DNA of 19,408 nt. Source: an uncultured Clostridium sp. GTDB taxonomy: Bacteria > Bacillota > Clostridia > TANB77 > CAG-508. The translations under genes and the position numbers were made by a program. Within the stretch, counting starts at the first letter, position 1; every line of letters begins with the position of its first letter. Below are positions 1-7,458 of the stretch, piece after piece. The DNA is taken from contig USFC01000023.1 in NCBI GenBank assembly GCA_900553865.1, positions 1-19,408 of the forward strand, written 5' to 3'. The notes beneath the pieces were generated by a model. That model made no database searches, was not told the DNA's origin, and worked only from the letters and a program-made list of their open reading frames with translations.

Positions 1-529
1 CGGTCTTCCAGACCTTTACTTCCCATTTTTTCGTACCGTTTTACCCAGTTACGAACTTGTTGATAAGAACATTGATATTTTAAAGCCATTGCTCCATAAT
101 TCTTATCATTTGCAGGCATTCCATAACTATTTTTAATCGCTCATCAAGAGTCGTTGATTTTGCTTTTTTCATGCAAGCACCTCCAGTGGATGTTTTTAAT
201 ATTCCACCAGAATTATACACCTTAATCCACTTTAAAAGTTGTGTATGTGAACGGATTCCATATTTTGAGCAAATATCATCAAGAGAACCTGCTCCATTAA
301 GATAATCATTTACCGCAGATATTTTTAGTGTTTTTGAGTAACTCTTGTTTTTGGGCTGATTAAGTAAACCTGCTGGTCCATTGCATTGGTATATAGAAAT
401 CCATTTTCTAATACTTTGGGAGGCAACTCCAAGTTTTTTACTTGCCTGACTCAGTCCAATCTCTCCATCAAGATATTGCTCAACTATTTTTACTTTTACT
501 ATTGGATCTATTTTGCTTTTTCTGGACAT
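1..529 (-). pseudogene. IS3-family (IS150-like) transposase OrfA, frameshifted and cut by window edge
   Basis: OrfA of IS3-type elements is the DNA-binding half of the transposase, normally joined to a DDE OrfB by programmed frameshifting. The 149-residue frame (529 to 80) holds two successive helix-turn-helix units, around residues 10-55 (QASKKLGVASQSIRKW) and 65-105, then a third one that breaks off. After residues ECL near position 112-116 the frame runs into a short unrelated tail and a stop. In another frame the same strand continues with family-like residues ANDKNYGAMALKYQCSYQQV and then VRNWVKRYEKMGSKGLEDR to base 1. One base therefore appears to be missing between TGC and GCA AAT. This lies in the middle of OrfA, not at the usual A-rich slippery site near its end, so I read it as a disabling mutation or a sequencing error. 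OrfB would lie beyond the window. The ATG at 529 follows a GGGGG ribosome site. Confidence 0.85.
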
Positions 530-534
530 AAAAA

Positions 535-580
535 TACCCCCATATAGGACTTTTATATTTTATTGTCCTATATGAGGGTA
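535..580 (-). promoter_or_regulatory. Hairpin at the IS left end overlapping the OrfA ribosome site
   Basis: Arms 535-550 and 565-580 form a 16-bp stem (minus strand TACCCTCATATAGGAC with GTCCTATATGGGGGTA, one U-G pair) around a 14-base loop. The 3' arm contains the GGGGG ribosome site of OrfA and is followed by ATTTTT and the ATG. In RNA read through from cstA the stem would hide the ribosome site and could act as a weak terminator. Transcripts starting inside the element would lack the 5' arm. This is known behaviour for other IS elements; its operation here is inferred. Confidence 0.7.
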
Positions 581-582
581 GC

Positions 583-583
583 A
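583..583 (-). mobile_element. Probable left terminus of the IS3-family element
   Basis: On the minus strand the sequence starting at 583 reads TGCTACCCTCATATAGGAC. A 5'-TG is the expected terminal dinucleotide of IS3-family ends, and this point lies 54 bases before OrfA. The opposite end and the target duplication are outside the window, so the exact boundary is a guess. Confidence 0.4.
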
Positions 584-636
584 TATCATTCTATCATTTT
601 AATACGACAGTCTTTATAAATTACTTCCGTCTGATT

Positions 637-2337
637 TTATGCAACTTCTTTTTCTTCATTTTTTTCAAATAACTTCTTTACACCCTGTACGGCAACAATT
701 ACACCAAGGATTAAAAGTAATACTGCAAAGATTAACTGTAATGTATTTCCAAGTGATAATCCTGTTGTAGCAAATGCTCCACTTAATTTGTAAATTGTCA
801 TTCCAAGGGCTGTAAATGTAACTGCCATCATGAAGAACATTGGTACCCATAACATCCAACCCTGACGTTTTGTTTTCTTTAAAAATACTGCACAAGCTAC
901 TAAAGCAAGTACTGATAACAACTGGTTTGCTGAACCAAATAATGGCCAGATTTCTGCATAACCAACTTTTGCAAGTAAGAATGCAAGAACTAATGTAATA
1001 ACTGTAGCAAAATACTTATTTGTTACTACCTTCTGGAATGGTGTCATATTATCATCAGTTACTCCTTCATCTAAGAAGAATTCCTGGAATGAAAGACGAC
1101 CAATTCTTGCAACTGAGTCAAGTGATGTTAAAGCAAAAGCTGAAACAGCAAGGTTAATTAATGTAAATACTAAATTATGTGGTAAACCAACTGCTGATAA
1201 GAAGTTTGCAATTGCACCTGCAAAAATCTGTGGCTGTGTTGTTAAGCCCTGTGCTGCTGCTTCTCCTTTTGCAAATGAAGCAACTGCGATTAATGCGATT
1301 ACACCAAGCATACTTTCCATAAGCATTGCACCAAATGATACAGGTAACATATTCTTTTCATTTTTAATTTGCTTTGAAGCTGTTCCTGATGAAACAAGTG
1401 AATGGAAACCTGATACGGCTCCACATGCTATTGTTACAAATAAAATTGGGAACATATACTGTCCATCTACGTTGAAACTTGTAAATGCCTGTAAGTTACA
1501 TGAAGGATTTGAAACAAATATACCTACAACTGCACCTACAATCATAAAAATTAATAAATAACTGTTTAAATAATCTCTAGGCTGCAATAATGCCCATACA
1601 GGAACTACACTGGCAATAAATATATAAGCGAATATAAAAAGATGCCATGTTTCTCTTGTTAAATAAACAGGGAAGTTTAAACCAATTACTACTGCTACTA
1701 CTAACATTGCAATTGCTATTACTGTATTTACCCATTTATTTAATTTTGCATATTTTAAAATCATTCCAAGTGCTACTGCTTCAAAAATAAATAAAATTGA
1801 AGTCATTGCTACTGCACCGTTTGCTGAGATTTTTTCTACTGCCTGTCCTGCAACTTCAGGTACTGTAAATCCGTTAAATGTTCCGGCTACAACATCTGCA
1901 AATGCTGCAACTACTAAAATACAGAATAACCAACAGAAAAGTAAAAATAATTTCTTTCCTAATTTTCCAATATATTCTTCAATTATGTAACCAATTGTAC
2001 GACCTTTGTTTTTAACTGATGCATACATTGATGCAAAATCCTGAACAGCTCCGAAGAACACACCACCTACAAGCAACCATAATAAAACAGGAAGCCAACC
2101 AAAAACTGCTGCCTGAATAGGTCCATTAATAGGACCCGCACCTGCTATTGATGCAAACTGATGTCCAAATACCACATTTGTATCCGCCGGTACATAATCA
2201 ACTCCATCCTGTAATTCATATGCCGGAGTTTTTGCATTAGGGTCAATGCCCCATTTGTTTTGAAGGTAACGACCATAAAGAAGATACGCTCCTCCAAGTA
2301 CTACAATTGCAATTACCATCATTAAGATTCCATTCAT
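637..2337 (-). CDS. cstA: CstA-family carbon-starvation transporter (peptide or pyruvate uptake)
   Basis: A 566-residue polytopic membrane protein with about 15 hydrophobic segments. The family signature sits near residues 58-75 (FGHQFASIAGAGPINGPI), followed by GAVQDFASMY and, in the C-terminal half, SLDSVARIGRLSFQEFF. These are hallmarks of CstA/BtsT transporters, which import peptides or pyruvate with a coupling ion. Members from E. coli are about 700 residues; the Firmicutes type is shorter, so the length is normal. The start ATG at 2337 has an AGAGAGG ribosome site about eight bases upstream. It stands alone behind a T-box leader, so expression should rise when one tRNA species is uncharged. 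This points to peptide or amino-acid supply as its role in this organism. The substrate cannot be told from sequence. No clear hairpin terminator follows the stop other than the hairpin at the IS end. Confidence 0.95.
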   Translation of the reverse strand: MNGILMMVIAIVVLGGAYLLYGRYLQNKWGIDPNAKTPAYELQDGVDYVPADTNVVFGHQFASIAGAGPINGPIQAAVFGWLPVLLWLLVGGVFFGAVQDFASMYASVKNKGRTIGYIIEEYIGKLGKKLFLLFCWLFCILVVAAFADVVAGTFNGFTVPEVAGQAVEKISANGAVAMTSILFIFEAVALGMILKYAKLNKWVNTVIAIAMLVVAVVIGLNFPVYLTRETWHLFIFAYIFIASVVPVWALLQPRDYLNSYLLIFMIVGAVVGIFVSNPSCNLQAFTSFNVDGQYMFPILFVTIACGAVSGFHSLVSSGTASKQIKNEKNMLPVSFGAMLMESMLGVIALIAVASFAKGEAAAQGLTTQPQIFAGAIANFLSAVGLPHNLVFTLINLAVSAFALTSLDSVARIGRLSFQEFFLDEGVTDDNMTPFQKVVTNKYFATVITLVLAFLLAKVGYAEIWPLFGSANQLLSVLALVACAVFLKKTKRQGWMLWVPMFFMMAVTFTALGMTIYKLSGAFATTGLSLGNTLQLIFAVLLLILGVIVAVQGVKKLFEKNEEKEVA

Positions 2338-2390
2338 TTGTATTACCTCTCTTTTGTTATTATTTAGCTAGTTTATTCTTTTATTACAAA

Positions 2391-2425
2391 AGAAAAAGCC
2401 TTCATTGTCTTACGACAACAAAGGC
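2391..2425 (-). terminator. T-box regulated intrinsic terminator
   Basis: Minus strand GCCTTTGTTGTC (2425-2414), loop GTAA, then GACAATGAAGGC (2409-2398) form a 12-bp stem with two U-G pairs. TTTTTCTTTT follows. In the uncharged-tRNA state the T-box sequence upstream would form the competing antiterminator. Confidence 0.9.
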
Positions 2426-2695
2426 GAAAATATCAATTTCGTGGTACCACTTTGTTTGAAATAATTATCACTAATTAAAACCACTTATCACTGTCACATC
2501 CAACAGCTTCTTCTGTAACGTGAAGACTACGTCTCTGCCTACTCACTATGTTAAGTTTTGGGAGAGATGCTCCAGGGTGATGTTACAACAATTCTTTTCT
2601 TCCGATTCTCAGCTACCTCGGTTCTCTGTAATCAAGACACTTTATTGTAATGTATCCCTTTCTACGCAACTAACTATTACTTTTTACAAGTTCTG
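2391..2695 (-). promoter_or_regulatory. T-box riboswitch leader of cstA, specifier probably AUC (Ile)
   Basis: T-box leaders bind a tRNA by its anticodon and test whether its 3' end is charged. All key parts are visible on the minus strand. The Stem I base pairs AGGG (2659-2656) with CCCT (2577-2574). The apical part of Stem I, ACCGAGGTAGCTGAGAATCGG, has the usual AG-rich and GCUG-type elements. In the specifier position, just 5' of A-CCCT, is AUC (2581-2579), the isoleucine codon; a neighbouring reading such as ACA is less well placed. The T-box sequence AAAGTGGTACCACG (2453-2440) provides UGGU for pairing with an ACCA tRNA end, consistent with tRNA-Ile. The terminator is listed separately. 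The specifier assignment is by position and was not folded by computer. Confidence 0.93.
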
Positions 2696-2697
2696 TT

Positions 2698-2726
2698 TTA
2701 TCACTTATTATTAAATCATGCAACAA
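2698..2726 (-). promoter_or_regulatory. Candidate sigma-A promoter for the T-box leader
   Basis: TTGTTG (2726-2721), 17 bases, then TGATAA (2703-2698) on the minus strand. This would start RNA near 2691, a suitable distance before Stem I. Both boxes are imperfect. Confidence 0.35.
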
Positions 2727-2797
2727 TAAATTTATTATTTTTCTACAATTTAATTATTTAAACTATGTCCAAATTATTTGTATAATTATATTAAGCA

Positions 2798-3544
2798 TTA
2801 TTTTAATAATTTTAACATTTCAGCTGTTTTTCTTATATTTTTTTCGTCTGTTCTATAAATTTCATATTCACTTAACCCGGGAATTCCCATATTAACATCA
2901 TCATTTCGATATTCCATTTTGCTGTTTTCTACAACCTTACCTGTCATATGAAAGCTTTTTGCCCCGGTTATTTTAGCTATTTCCTTAATATTATCTGAAT
3001 TTACACCTGCACCAACTAAAATCTCTATACCACTTGATCTTTCAACTAGTTTTTTAATTAACTTTACACCTTCAATACAACTATTTTTTTGTCCTGAAGT
3101 CAATATTGTATCTACACCTAATTTTCTAGCGGTCTCAAATGCTTCAAATGGATTTTTGCACATATCATATGCTCTATGAAGAGTAACTCTGCATCCTGTT
3201 GCCATATTCATAATTTCCTTCATATATGCCTCATTCAAACTTCCATCAGGATTAAGACAACCTATAACAATGGCATTTGCTCCTTCTCTTGCAAATTTTT
3301 CACTTTGTCTGCACATTATCTCAAATTCCGATTCTGTATAGCAAAAATCTCCAAATCTTGGTCTTATCATAACATTTATTGGAATTTGAATTTTATTTCT
3401 TATTATTTTAAATAACTCTAAATCAGGCGTTGTTCCTCCTATAATAATATTTGAACATAATTCAATTCTGGTTGCCCCTCCATTAGTTGCCGCAATAGCT
3501 GATTCTACAGAATCCACGCATACTTCTAACACATAGTGATTCAT
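2798..3544 (-). CDS. cutC: CutC family protein (copper homeostasis, TIM barrel)
   Basis: The 248 residues match the CutC family along their whole length. They start with LEVCVDSVESAIAA and GGATRIELCSN, then the conserved IRPRFGDFCYTESE near residue 60. CRVTLHRAYDM follows near 120, DTILTSGQ near 145, ILVGAGVN near 175 and SFHMTGKV near 192. The pattern is a TIM barrel with a conserved Arg/Asp/His cluster. The family was linked to copper tolerance in E. coli, but its biochemical reaction remains unsettled. The ATG at 3544 has GAGG nine bases upstream. Neighbours give no hint of a copper operon: an unrelated transporter lies downstream and a gene-poor region upstream. No clear terminator was found after the stop before the cstA leader promoter. 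Confidence 0.93.
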   Translation of the reverse strand: MNHYVLEVCVDSVESAIAATNGGATRIELCSNIIIGGTTPDLELFKIIRNKIQIPINVMIRPRFGDFCYTESEFEIMCRQSEKFAREGANAIVIGCLNPDGSLNEAYMKEIMNMATGCRVTLHRAYDMCKNPFEAFETARKLGVDTILTSGQKNSCIEGVKLIKKLVERSSGIEILVGAGVNSDNIKEIAKITGAKSFHMTGKVVENSKMEYRNDDVNMGIPGLSEYEIYRTDEKNIRKTAEMLKLLK

Positions 3545-3759
3545 TCTTTTTTCCTCTTTTTATAATATATTTATTTTTATTCATGACTATTATTAAAAAC
3601 AGTTATCAAAACGGAACAATTTTTGTATTCCTTAAGTTTTACATCTTCGTCAATATATCTATTATACATAAAAGACAGCATATATACTATGCGTATTTAA
3701 ATAATTACGCTTCTAAATGTTTATCCTAATTTCTTCCATATTATTCGATATAAACTATA
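3545..3759. other. AT-rich intergenic stretch, no gene recognised
   Basis: No open frame with a ribosome site is seen. Minus strand GCGTA-N10-TACGC near 3690-3712 and the adjacent GCATA-N5-TATGC, followed by a few Ts, could be a weak terminator of whatever once lay upstream. A weak cutC promoter may be present; none is convincing. Confidence 0.4.
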
Positions 3760-3912
3760 TTATCTTACATACTCTTCTATTAAATTGAAATCATTTATTT
3801 TCATATTTTTACTGTTCATTGCAAAATAATCGCCTTTTGCATTAATATTTTTGCTATACCATAATGGATATTTCCATTGAAAGCTACTATTTGAAAGTTT
3901 AATATTTTCACT
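3760..3912 (-). pseudogene. Possible remnant of a DUF3737-like beta-helix protein
   Basis: A 50-codon open frame without a start codon begins just after a TAG and ends in TAA. It reads SENIKLSNSSFQWKYPLWYS, then KNINAKGDYFAMNSKNMKIN and a short tail. The rhythm of short strands with WYSKN- and NSKN-type turns resembles right-handed beta-helix proteins of the DUF3737 type, in which LWYS/SKNI phrases recur. No initiation codon or ribosome site is present, and the flanks do not continue the pattern, so it would be the C-terminal leftover of a lost gene. The assignment rests on memory of the family pattern; a chance frame is the alternative. Confidence 0.3.
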
Positions 3913-3937
3913 CTACGTATAACTAATTTATGGCATA

Positions 3938-3973
3938 TAAAAACTCCCTTCACGCATCGGCAAAGGGAGTTTT
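3938..3973 (-). terminator. Intrinsic terminator after hsp20
   Basis: Minus strand AACTCCCTT (3971-3963), a 12-base loop, then AAGGGAGTT (3950-3942) and TTTATAT. It lies about 40 bases after the hsp20 stop. The plus strand also has Ts after the stem, so it may work in both directions. Confidence 0.88.
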
Positions 3974-4010
3974 ATTCAAATCATCATCTGATGATTCATC
4001 TTATGCTATT

Positions 4011-4472
4011 TTATCCTTCGATAGCAATGTATTTACTTTTTGGTTCTATCTTCTCCTGTTCTTTTGGAACATTAAATGATAAAATACCATTTTCATATTT
4101 AGGATGAATATCTTCGACTGTTACGTTATCACCTACATAAAAGCTTCTGCTCAAGCTTCCTGCATAACGTTCACGTCTTACATATTTACCCTTCTTATCT
4201 TTCTCATCCTTATCAAGACCTTTAGCGGCGCTGATTGTTAACATACCATCTTCCAGTTTCATCTGGATTTCATCCTTCTTAAATCCCGGAAGGTCTATAT
4301 CTACCTCATATCCGTTTTCAGTATCTTTTACATCTGTTTTCATCAAATTCTTTGCATGTTTACCATACAACTCTTTTCCTGCATCAGCAAATGCCGGGAA
4401 TGCAAAATCATCTGTAAAATCATTCATAAAATCATCAAATAAGTTTTCTCCAAAAATACTAGGCATCATCAT
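4011..4472 (-). CDS. hsp20: Hsp20 family small heat-shock protein
   Basis: Hsp20 proteins are ATP-independent holdases that bind unfolding proteins in the cytoplasm. The 153 residues begin with an Asp/Phe-rich N-terminal arm (FGENLFDDFMNDFTDDF) typical of clostridial members. The alpha-crystallin domain follows from about residue 45 to 148: YEVDIDLPGFKKDEI, LEDGMLTISA, RRERYAGSLSRSFYVG and the closing YENGILSFNVPK. A short tail with IAIEG takes the place of the I-x-I/V anchor. The ATG at 4472 is preceded by AAAGGAGA at the correct distance; two further ATG codons follow at once. The gene has its own promoter with a CIRCE operator and a leader of about 200 bases. The leader holds a small hairpin (TCGGA/TCCGA, 4520-4533) and two copies of a 14-base palindrome. 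The kinase gene upstream ends only 24 bases before the CIRCE element. Confidence 0.96.
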   Translation of the reverse strand: MMMPSIFGENLFDDFMNDFTDDFAFPAFADAGKELYGKHAKNLMKTDVKDTENGYEVDIDLPGFKKDEIQMKLEDGMLTISAAKGLDKDEKDKKGKYVRRERYAGSLSRSFYVGDNVTVEDIHPKYENGILSFNVPKEQEKIEPKSKYIAIEG

Positions 4473-4594
4473 AAGTCATATCTCCTTTCAAATCAGATAT
4501 AAAAATTATATTTGCACTATCGGAGAAATCCGAGGTGTAGTTTTTATATTGTAAACTAAGGTTTTCGTTAAACACTTGGATTTTTACTGATTGC

Positions 4595-4637
4595 TGAATC
4601 ATCATTCACTAAAAACAATTACTTGAATTATCATTCA
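4595..4637. repeat. Two copies of a 14-bp palindrome in the hsp20 leader
   Basis: TGAATCATCATTCA (4595-4608) and TGAATTATCATTCA (4624-4637) differ at one base and start 29 bases apart. Similarity continues a few bases further (CACTAA against CATCAA). Each copy is a near-perfect dyad (TGAAT...ATTCA), as expected for a repressor site or for small RNA hairpins. No regulator is identified. Confidence 0.6.
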
Positions 4638-4686
4638 TCAATCTTTAAATCCTTATCTTTTAACTCTCTTCCTTTGTTCTGATTAC

Positions 4687-4715
4687 GTTATAACTCGTTT
4701 TGTTAGCACTGTCAA
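4687..4715 (-). promoter_or_regulatory. Sigma-A promoter of hsp20
   Basis: TTGACA (4715-4710), 17 bases, TATAAC (4692-4687) on the minus strand. The -35 box is a perfect match and lies inside the CIRCE element, so a bound HrcA would block polymerase. RNA should start near 4680. Confidence 0.85.
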
Positions 4716-4729
4716 GAGGTGAGTGCTAA
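4703..4729. promoter_or_regulatory. CIRCE operator (HrcA binding site)
   Basis: TTAGCACTG (4703-4711), nine bases, GAGTGCTAA (4721-4729). It matches the CIRCE consensus TTAGCACTC-N9-GAGTGCTAA with one change in the left arm. HrcA represses from this site and is released under heat shock. CIRCE usually controls groESL and dnaK; control of an hsp20 gene is less common but known. Confidence 0.92.
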
Positions 4730-4752
4730 TTTTCTGTGAAGATTTTGTGAAC

Positions 4753-6102
4753 TTATATTACCATCTCTGTATAATATCTATTTTCCATAACATACACCTT
4801 AATTTTTCCGTTGTACTTCTTTACAATATCATATATAATAGCCTGTCCCATTCCATGTTCCTGCTTATTTTTCTTAGTTGTATCACCAATTGTAATCGGA
4901 CTTTGTTTTAAAGTTTTATTATTCATTTTAATTTCAAGTTCTTCCATATTACATTTACAATAAAATTCAATTTCACCTTGTTTTAATTTTTTACTTTCTT
5001 CTATTGCATTGTCAAATAAGTTTGATATTATTGCTATTAAATCAATTTCACTTACTAAAATCTGTTCATTTACATCAGCTTCAATTTTTATATTAATTTC
5101 ATTTTGCCCGCATTGTCTTACTTTATTTTCAATAACTGAATTAATCAATATGTTATTACAATAATTATACAAATTATTGTCGCTAATCATTGGCATTTCG
5201 CAGATGCCTTTTTCAAAAGAATCAATTTCATTATTTTGGCTTAATAACGTTCTGATTTCTTTCATTTTAATCTCAATATCACGTTTAATCTTTTCGGTAT
5301 TTTCCATCTGATATTTAAGTGTCCGATAATATTCCTTCATTACTGTATTTTCTATATTTAAAATTTTATTTTCCTGTGCTATTCTTTTTTCATTTTTCTT
5401 GCGGATTATCCAAGATACACTATACATAATTAAAATAGCTGTGCAAATTCTAAAAACATATAAAACAATAACAAACATGATTTCTTTAGTCACAAAAGAT
5501 TTCGCAGAATTAACAAAAAACGCATACATATCAAAAATAATCAATAGCATCCACCATATAATAGGATACTTTATTCTCTTTTCATAAAAGTTTCCAAAGC
5601 ATTTCTTTATAATTGTTGTCATTATAAAAATTTCAAATATAGATATTAATAATGCGACAATTGCTATTATAATGTTTTTACTATCCATATTTGTTTTTAC
5701 AAAATAAGGTAGCATATCATTCTTTCCGCCGGTTATCACAACCGTAGGCATAACTATAAATGCAATTCCAAATGTCTCGACAATAAAATTTGCTAACATA
5801 ATTTTTAAATATGGTTTACCTGTGAGTAATTTTAATAGGGCAAAAAATATCAATATGTATATTCCATTAATAATAGTTATTGTATTAGTCTCATCTTGCG
5901 TAAGTATGTGTGTATATTTATAAAACACAATTGTCAAATTAAGAAAAAATAATTTCATTAAAATAATGCAAAACAATTTTAATCTTTTATCTTTTTGTAC
6001 CCCAAGTAATATTTTAATTGCATAATATGTTGCAATACTTACCAGCAATTCTAAAACTGCTGCATTTATCATATTTATAACTAATTCTTTTCCGCTATAC
6101 AT
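4753..6102 (-). CDS. AgrC-like sensor kinase homologue with intact ATP site but no phospho-accepting His
   Basis: A 449-residue membrane protein with about seven hydrophobic segments between residues 13 and 233, then a helical linker (ENKILNIENTVMKEYY) and a GHKL ATPase domain. This is the layout of AgrC/HPK10 peptide-sensing kinases. The ATP site looks usable: N box SNLFDNAIEES (N361, N365), GDTTKK near 406 and G box EHGMGQAI (H416, G417, G419), then YDIVKKYNG. At the dimerisation helix, where the family has F-R-H-D, it reads KIKRDIEIKM: Arg274 (codon CGT) replaces His, one transition away from CAT. It is thus predicted to bind ATP but not to accept phosphate. It lies 51 bases after its paralogue, with an AAAAGG ribosome site, and is probably co-transcribed with it. 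No response regulator is adjacent. Confidence 0.88.
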   Translation of the reverse strand: MYSGKELVINMINAAVLELLVSIATYYAIKILLGVQKDKRLKLFCIILMKLFFLNLTIVFYKYTHILTQDETNTITIINGIYILIFFALLKLLTGKPYLKIMLANFIVETFGIAFIVMPTVVITGGKNDMLPYFVKTNMDSKNIIIAIVALLISIFEIFIMTTIIKKCFGNFYEKRIKYPIIWWMLLIIFDMYAFFVNSAKSFVTKEIMFVIVLYVFRICTAILIMYSVSWIIRKKNEKRIAQENKILNIENTVMKEYYRTLKYQMENTEKIKRDIEIKMKEIRTLLSQNNEIDSFEKGICEMPMISDNNLYNYCNNILINSVIENKVRQCGQNEINIKIEADVNEQILVSEIDLIAIISNLFDNAIEESKKLKQGEIEFYCKCNMEELEIKMNNKTLKQSPITIGDTTKKNKQEHGMGQAIIYDIVKKYNGKIKVYVMENRYYTEMVI

Positions 6103-6153
6103 TATCTACCTTTTCATTTGTATTATATTTTATTTTCAAAATACAATCTTTCT

Positions 6154-7458
6154 TTAAATAATAACCGTAATCTCATTTGCTCCATTCAAATATTTATCAT
6201 CAAATACTCCCTGGTATTTCTCTGTAATTTCTTTTATTACACTAATTTTCATCTTATCTTTATTTTTATTAAAATTACCATCAAATTTAATGCAGATTAA
6301 GAAATTATTTTTTTCTTTAGAGCATTTAAAATCTAAATTTTTCACATTTGTAACTTCACTATTTTCTATTACTAAATCAAATATATTTGAGAGTAACGCC
6401 ACTAAATCCATTTCAGAAATTTGTTTGGCATCAAAATTTCCTACTTTAATTTTAATATTAATTCCCTGATTTTCACATTGCTCTCTTCTATTTACAAATA
6501 TTGCATTTATAACAGGATTTCCGCAATAATCTATCGTTTTAAGATTATTATATTGTTCCTCAATTTGTCCTACATATTTTAAAATATCCTGCTTACTTCT
6601 TTTAGATGTTTGTATGTCTTTTATCAAATTCATGTGCTTTTCAATATCATGTCTAAACTTTCTTGTTCTTTCCACCTGAAATTTTAATGTATTATAGTAT
6701 TCTTTCATAACTGCATTTTCAATACTTAAAATCTGATTTTCCTTCTTTATCTGTTTTTCTTTTTGCAAACGCATAAACCATGAAACTGCATATAACACAG
6801 AAAACATTATTATAATCATAATAATATTCATTGCAATAAAGATAGTACTTCCACTTTGAATAGCTGTTGTAGTTAATCCGCTTATGGTAAATATCAATAC
6901 AATAATCCACCAAAATATTCTATGTTTTATTTCACTTTTAAAATAATCATCAAAAAACCTTTTAAGCACATATTTTTCTATTGCAATCAATACAATCATT
7001 ATCACTAATACTGTTGCAAAGGTAATTATATTATTTAAACTCAATTCTAATGTTATAAGAGTTCTTTGTTTTTTCCCAAGTATATGAGCTATTATTGTAA
7101 TTGGGCTAAATGATATAACAATAGATATTATCTGTGCTATCATGTCTGAAATAAATATTTCCAAATATTTTTTCTTTGTTATCACTTTTAATGTACAAAA
7201 ATAAATCAGAGTATTTATTCCCTGAAGCATCAAAATAATGCACTTACTATTAACAGAGTCATCTCCAAAATATGTATAATACATTATTGTTAAATTAAAA
7301 GTAAGCATACTAGCAAAGAATATTGGTAAAAAAATTCTTCTTTTGCTTTTCTCTATTCCAAGTAAAATCACGAAACTATAGTACATTGCAAAAATCAAAA
7401 AGATTTCATAAAACCCGCCATTTATCAATGTTATGATTACATCATTTGTTTTTTCCAT
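6154..7458 (-). CDS. AgrC-like sensor kinase homologue with phospho-accepting His but degenerate ATP site
   Basis: A 434-residue paralogue of the next gene, alignable over its length. It has several membrane segments (about residues 8-34, 44-62, 72-94, 104-127, 142-160, 182-200, 205-228), then the shared linker ENQILSIENAVMKEYYNTLK. It carries a normal dimerisation motif, RKFRHDIEKHMN, with His270 as expected phospho-acceptor. The catalytic domain is damaged. The N box reads SNIFDLVIEN, so the Asn that should bind Mg-ATP is Leu362. The stretch that should hold the T-x-K and H-G-x-G boxes is shortened to NFNKNKDKMKISVIKEITEK with no glycines. It is predicted to accept phosphate but not to bind ATP. 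The ATG at 7458 has a strong GGGAGG ribosome site. A terminator separates it from the large exoprotein gene upstream, so its own promoter should lie in 7459-7552; I found no convincing one. Confidence 0.88.
   Translation of the reverse strand: MEKTNDVIITLINGGFYEIFLIFAMYYSFVILLGIEKSKRRIFLPIFFASMLTFNLTIMYYTYFGDDSVNSKCIILMLQGINTLIYFCTLKVITKKKYLEIFISDMIAQIISIVISFSPITIIAHILGKKQRTLITLELSLNNIITFATVLVIMIVLIAIEKYVLKRFFDDYFKSEIKHRIFWWIIVLIFTISGLTTTAIQSGSTIFIAMNIIMIIIMFSVLYAVSWFMRLQKEKQIKKENQILSIENAVMKEYYNTLKFQVERTRKFRHDIEKHMNLIKDIQTSKRSKQDILKYVGQIEEQYNNLKTIDYCGNPVINAIFVNRREQCENQGINIKIKVGNFDAKQISEMDLVALLSNIFDLVIENSEVTNVKNLDFKCSKEKNNFLICIKFDGNFNKNKDKMKISVIKEITEKYQGVFDDKYLNGANEITVII

Noticed and set aside
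2520..2714. Plus-strand frame of 64 codons upstream of cutC
   Set aside because: It is the reverse of the T-box leader and has no ribosome site.
577..5724. GGTAGCATATCATTCT occurs at the IS end and again near 5708 inside a kinase gene
   Set aside because: At 5708 it encodes ordinary residues of the membrane domain; no IS trace surrounds it, so chance is likely in AT-rich DNA.
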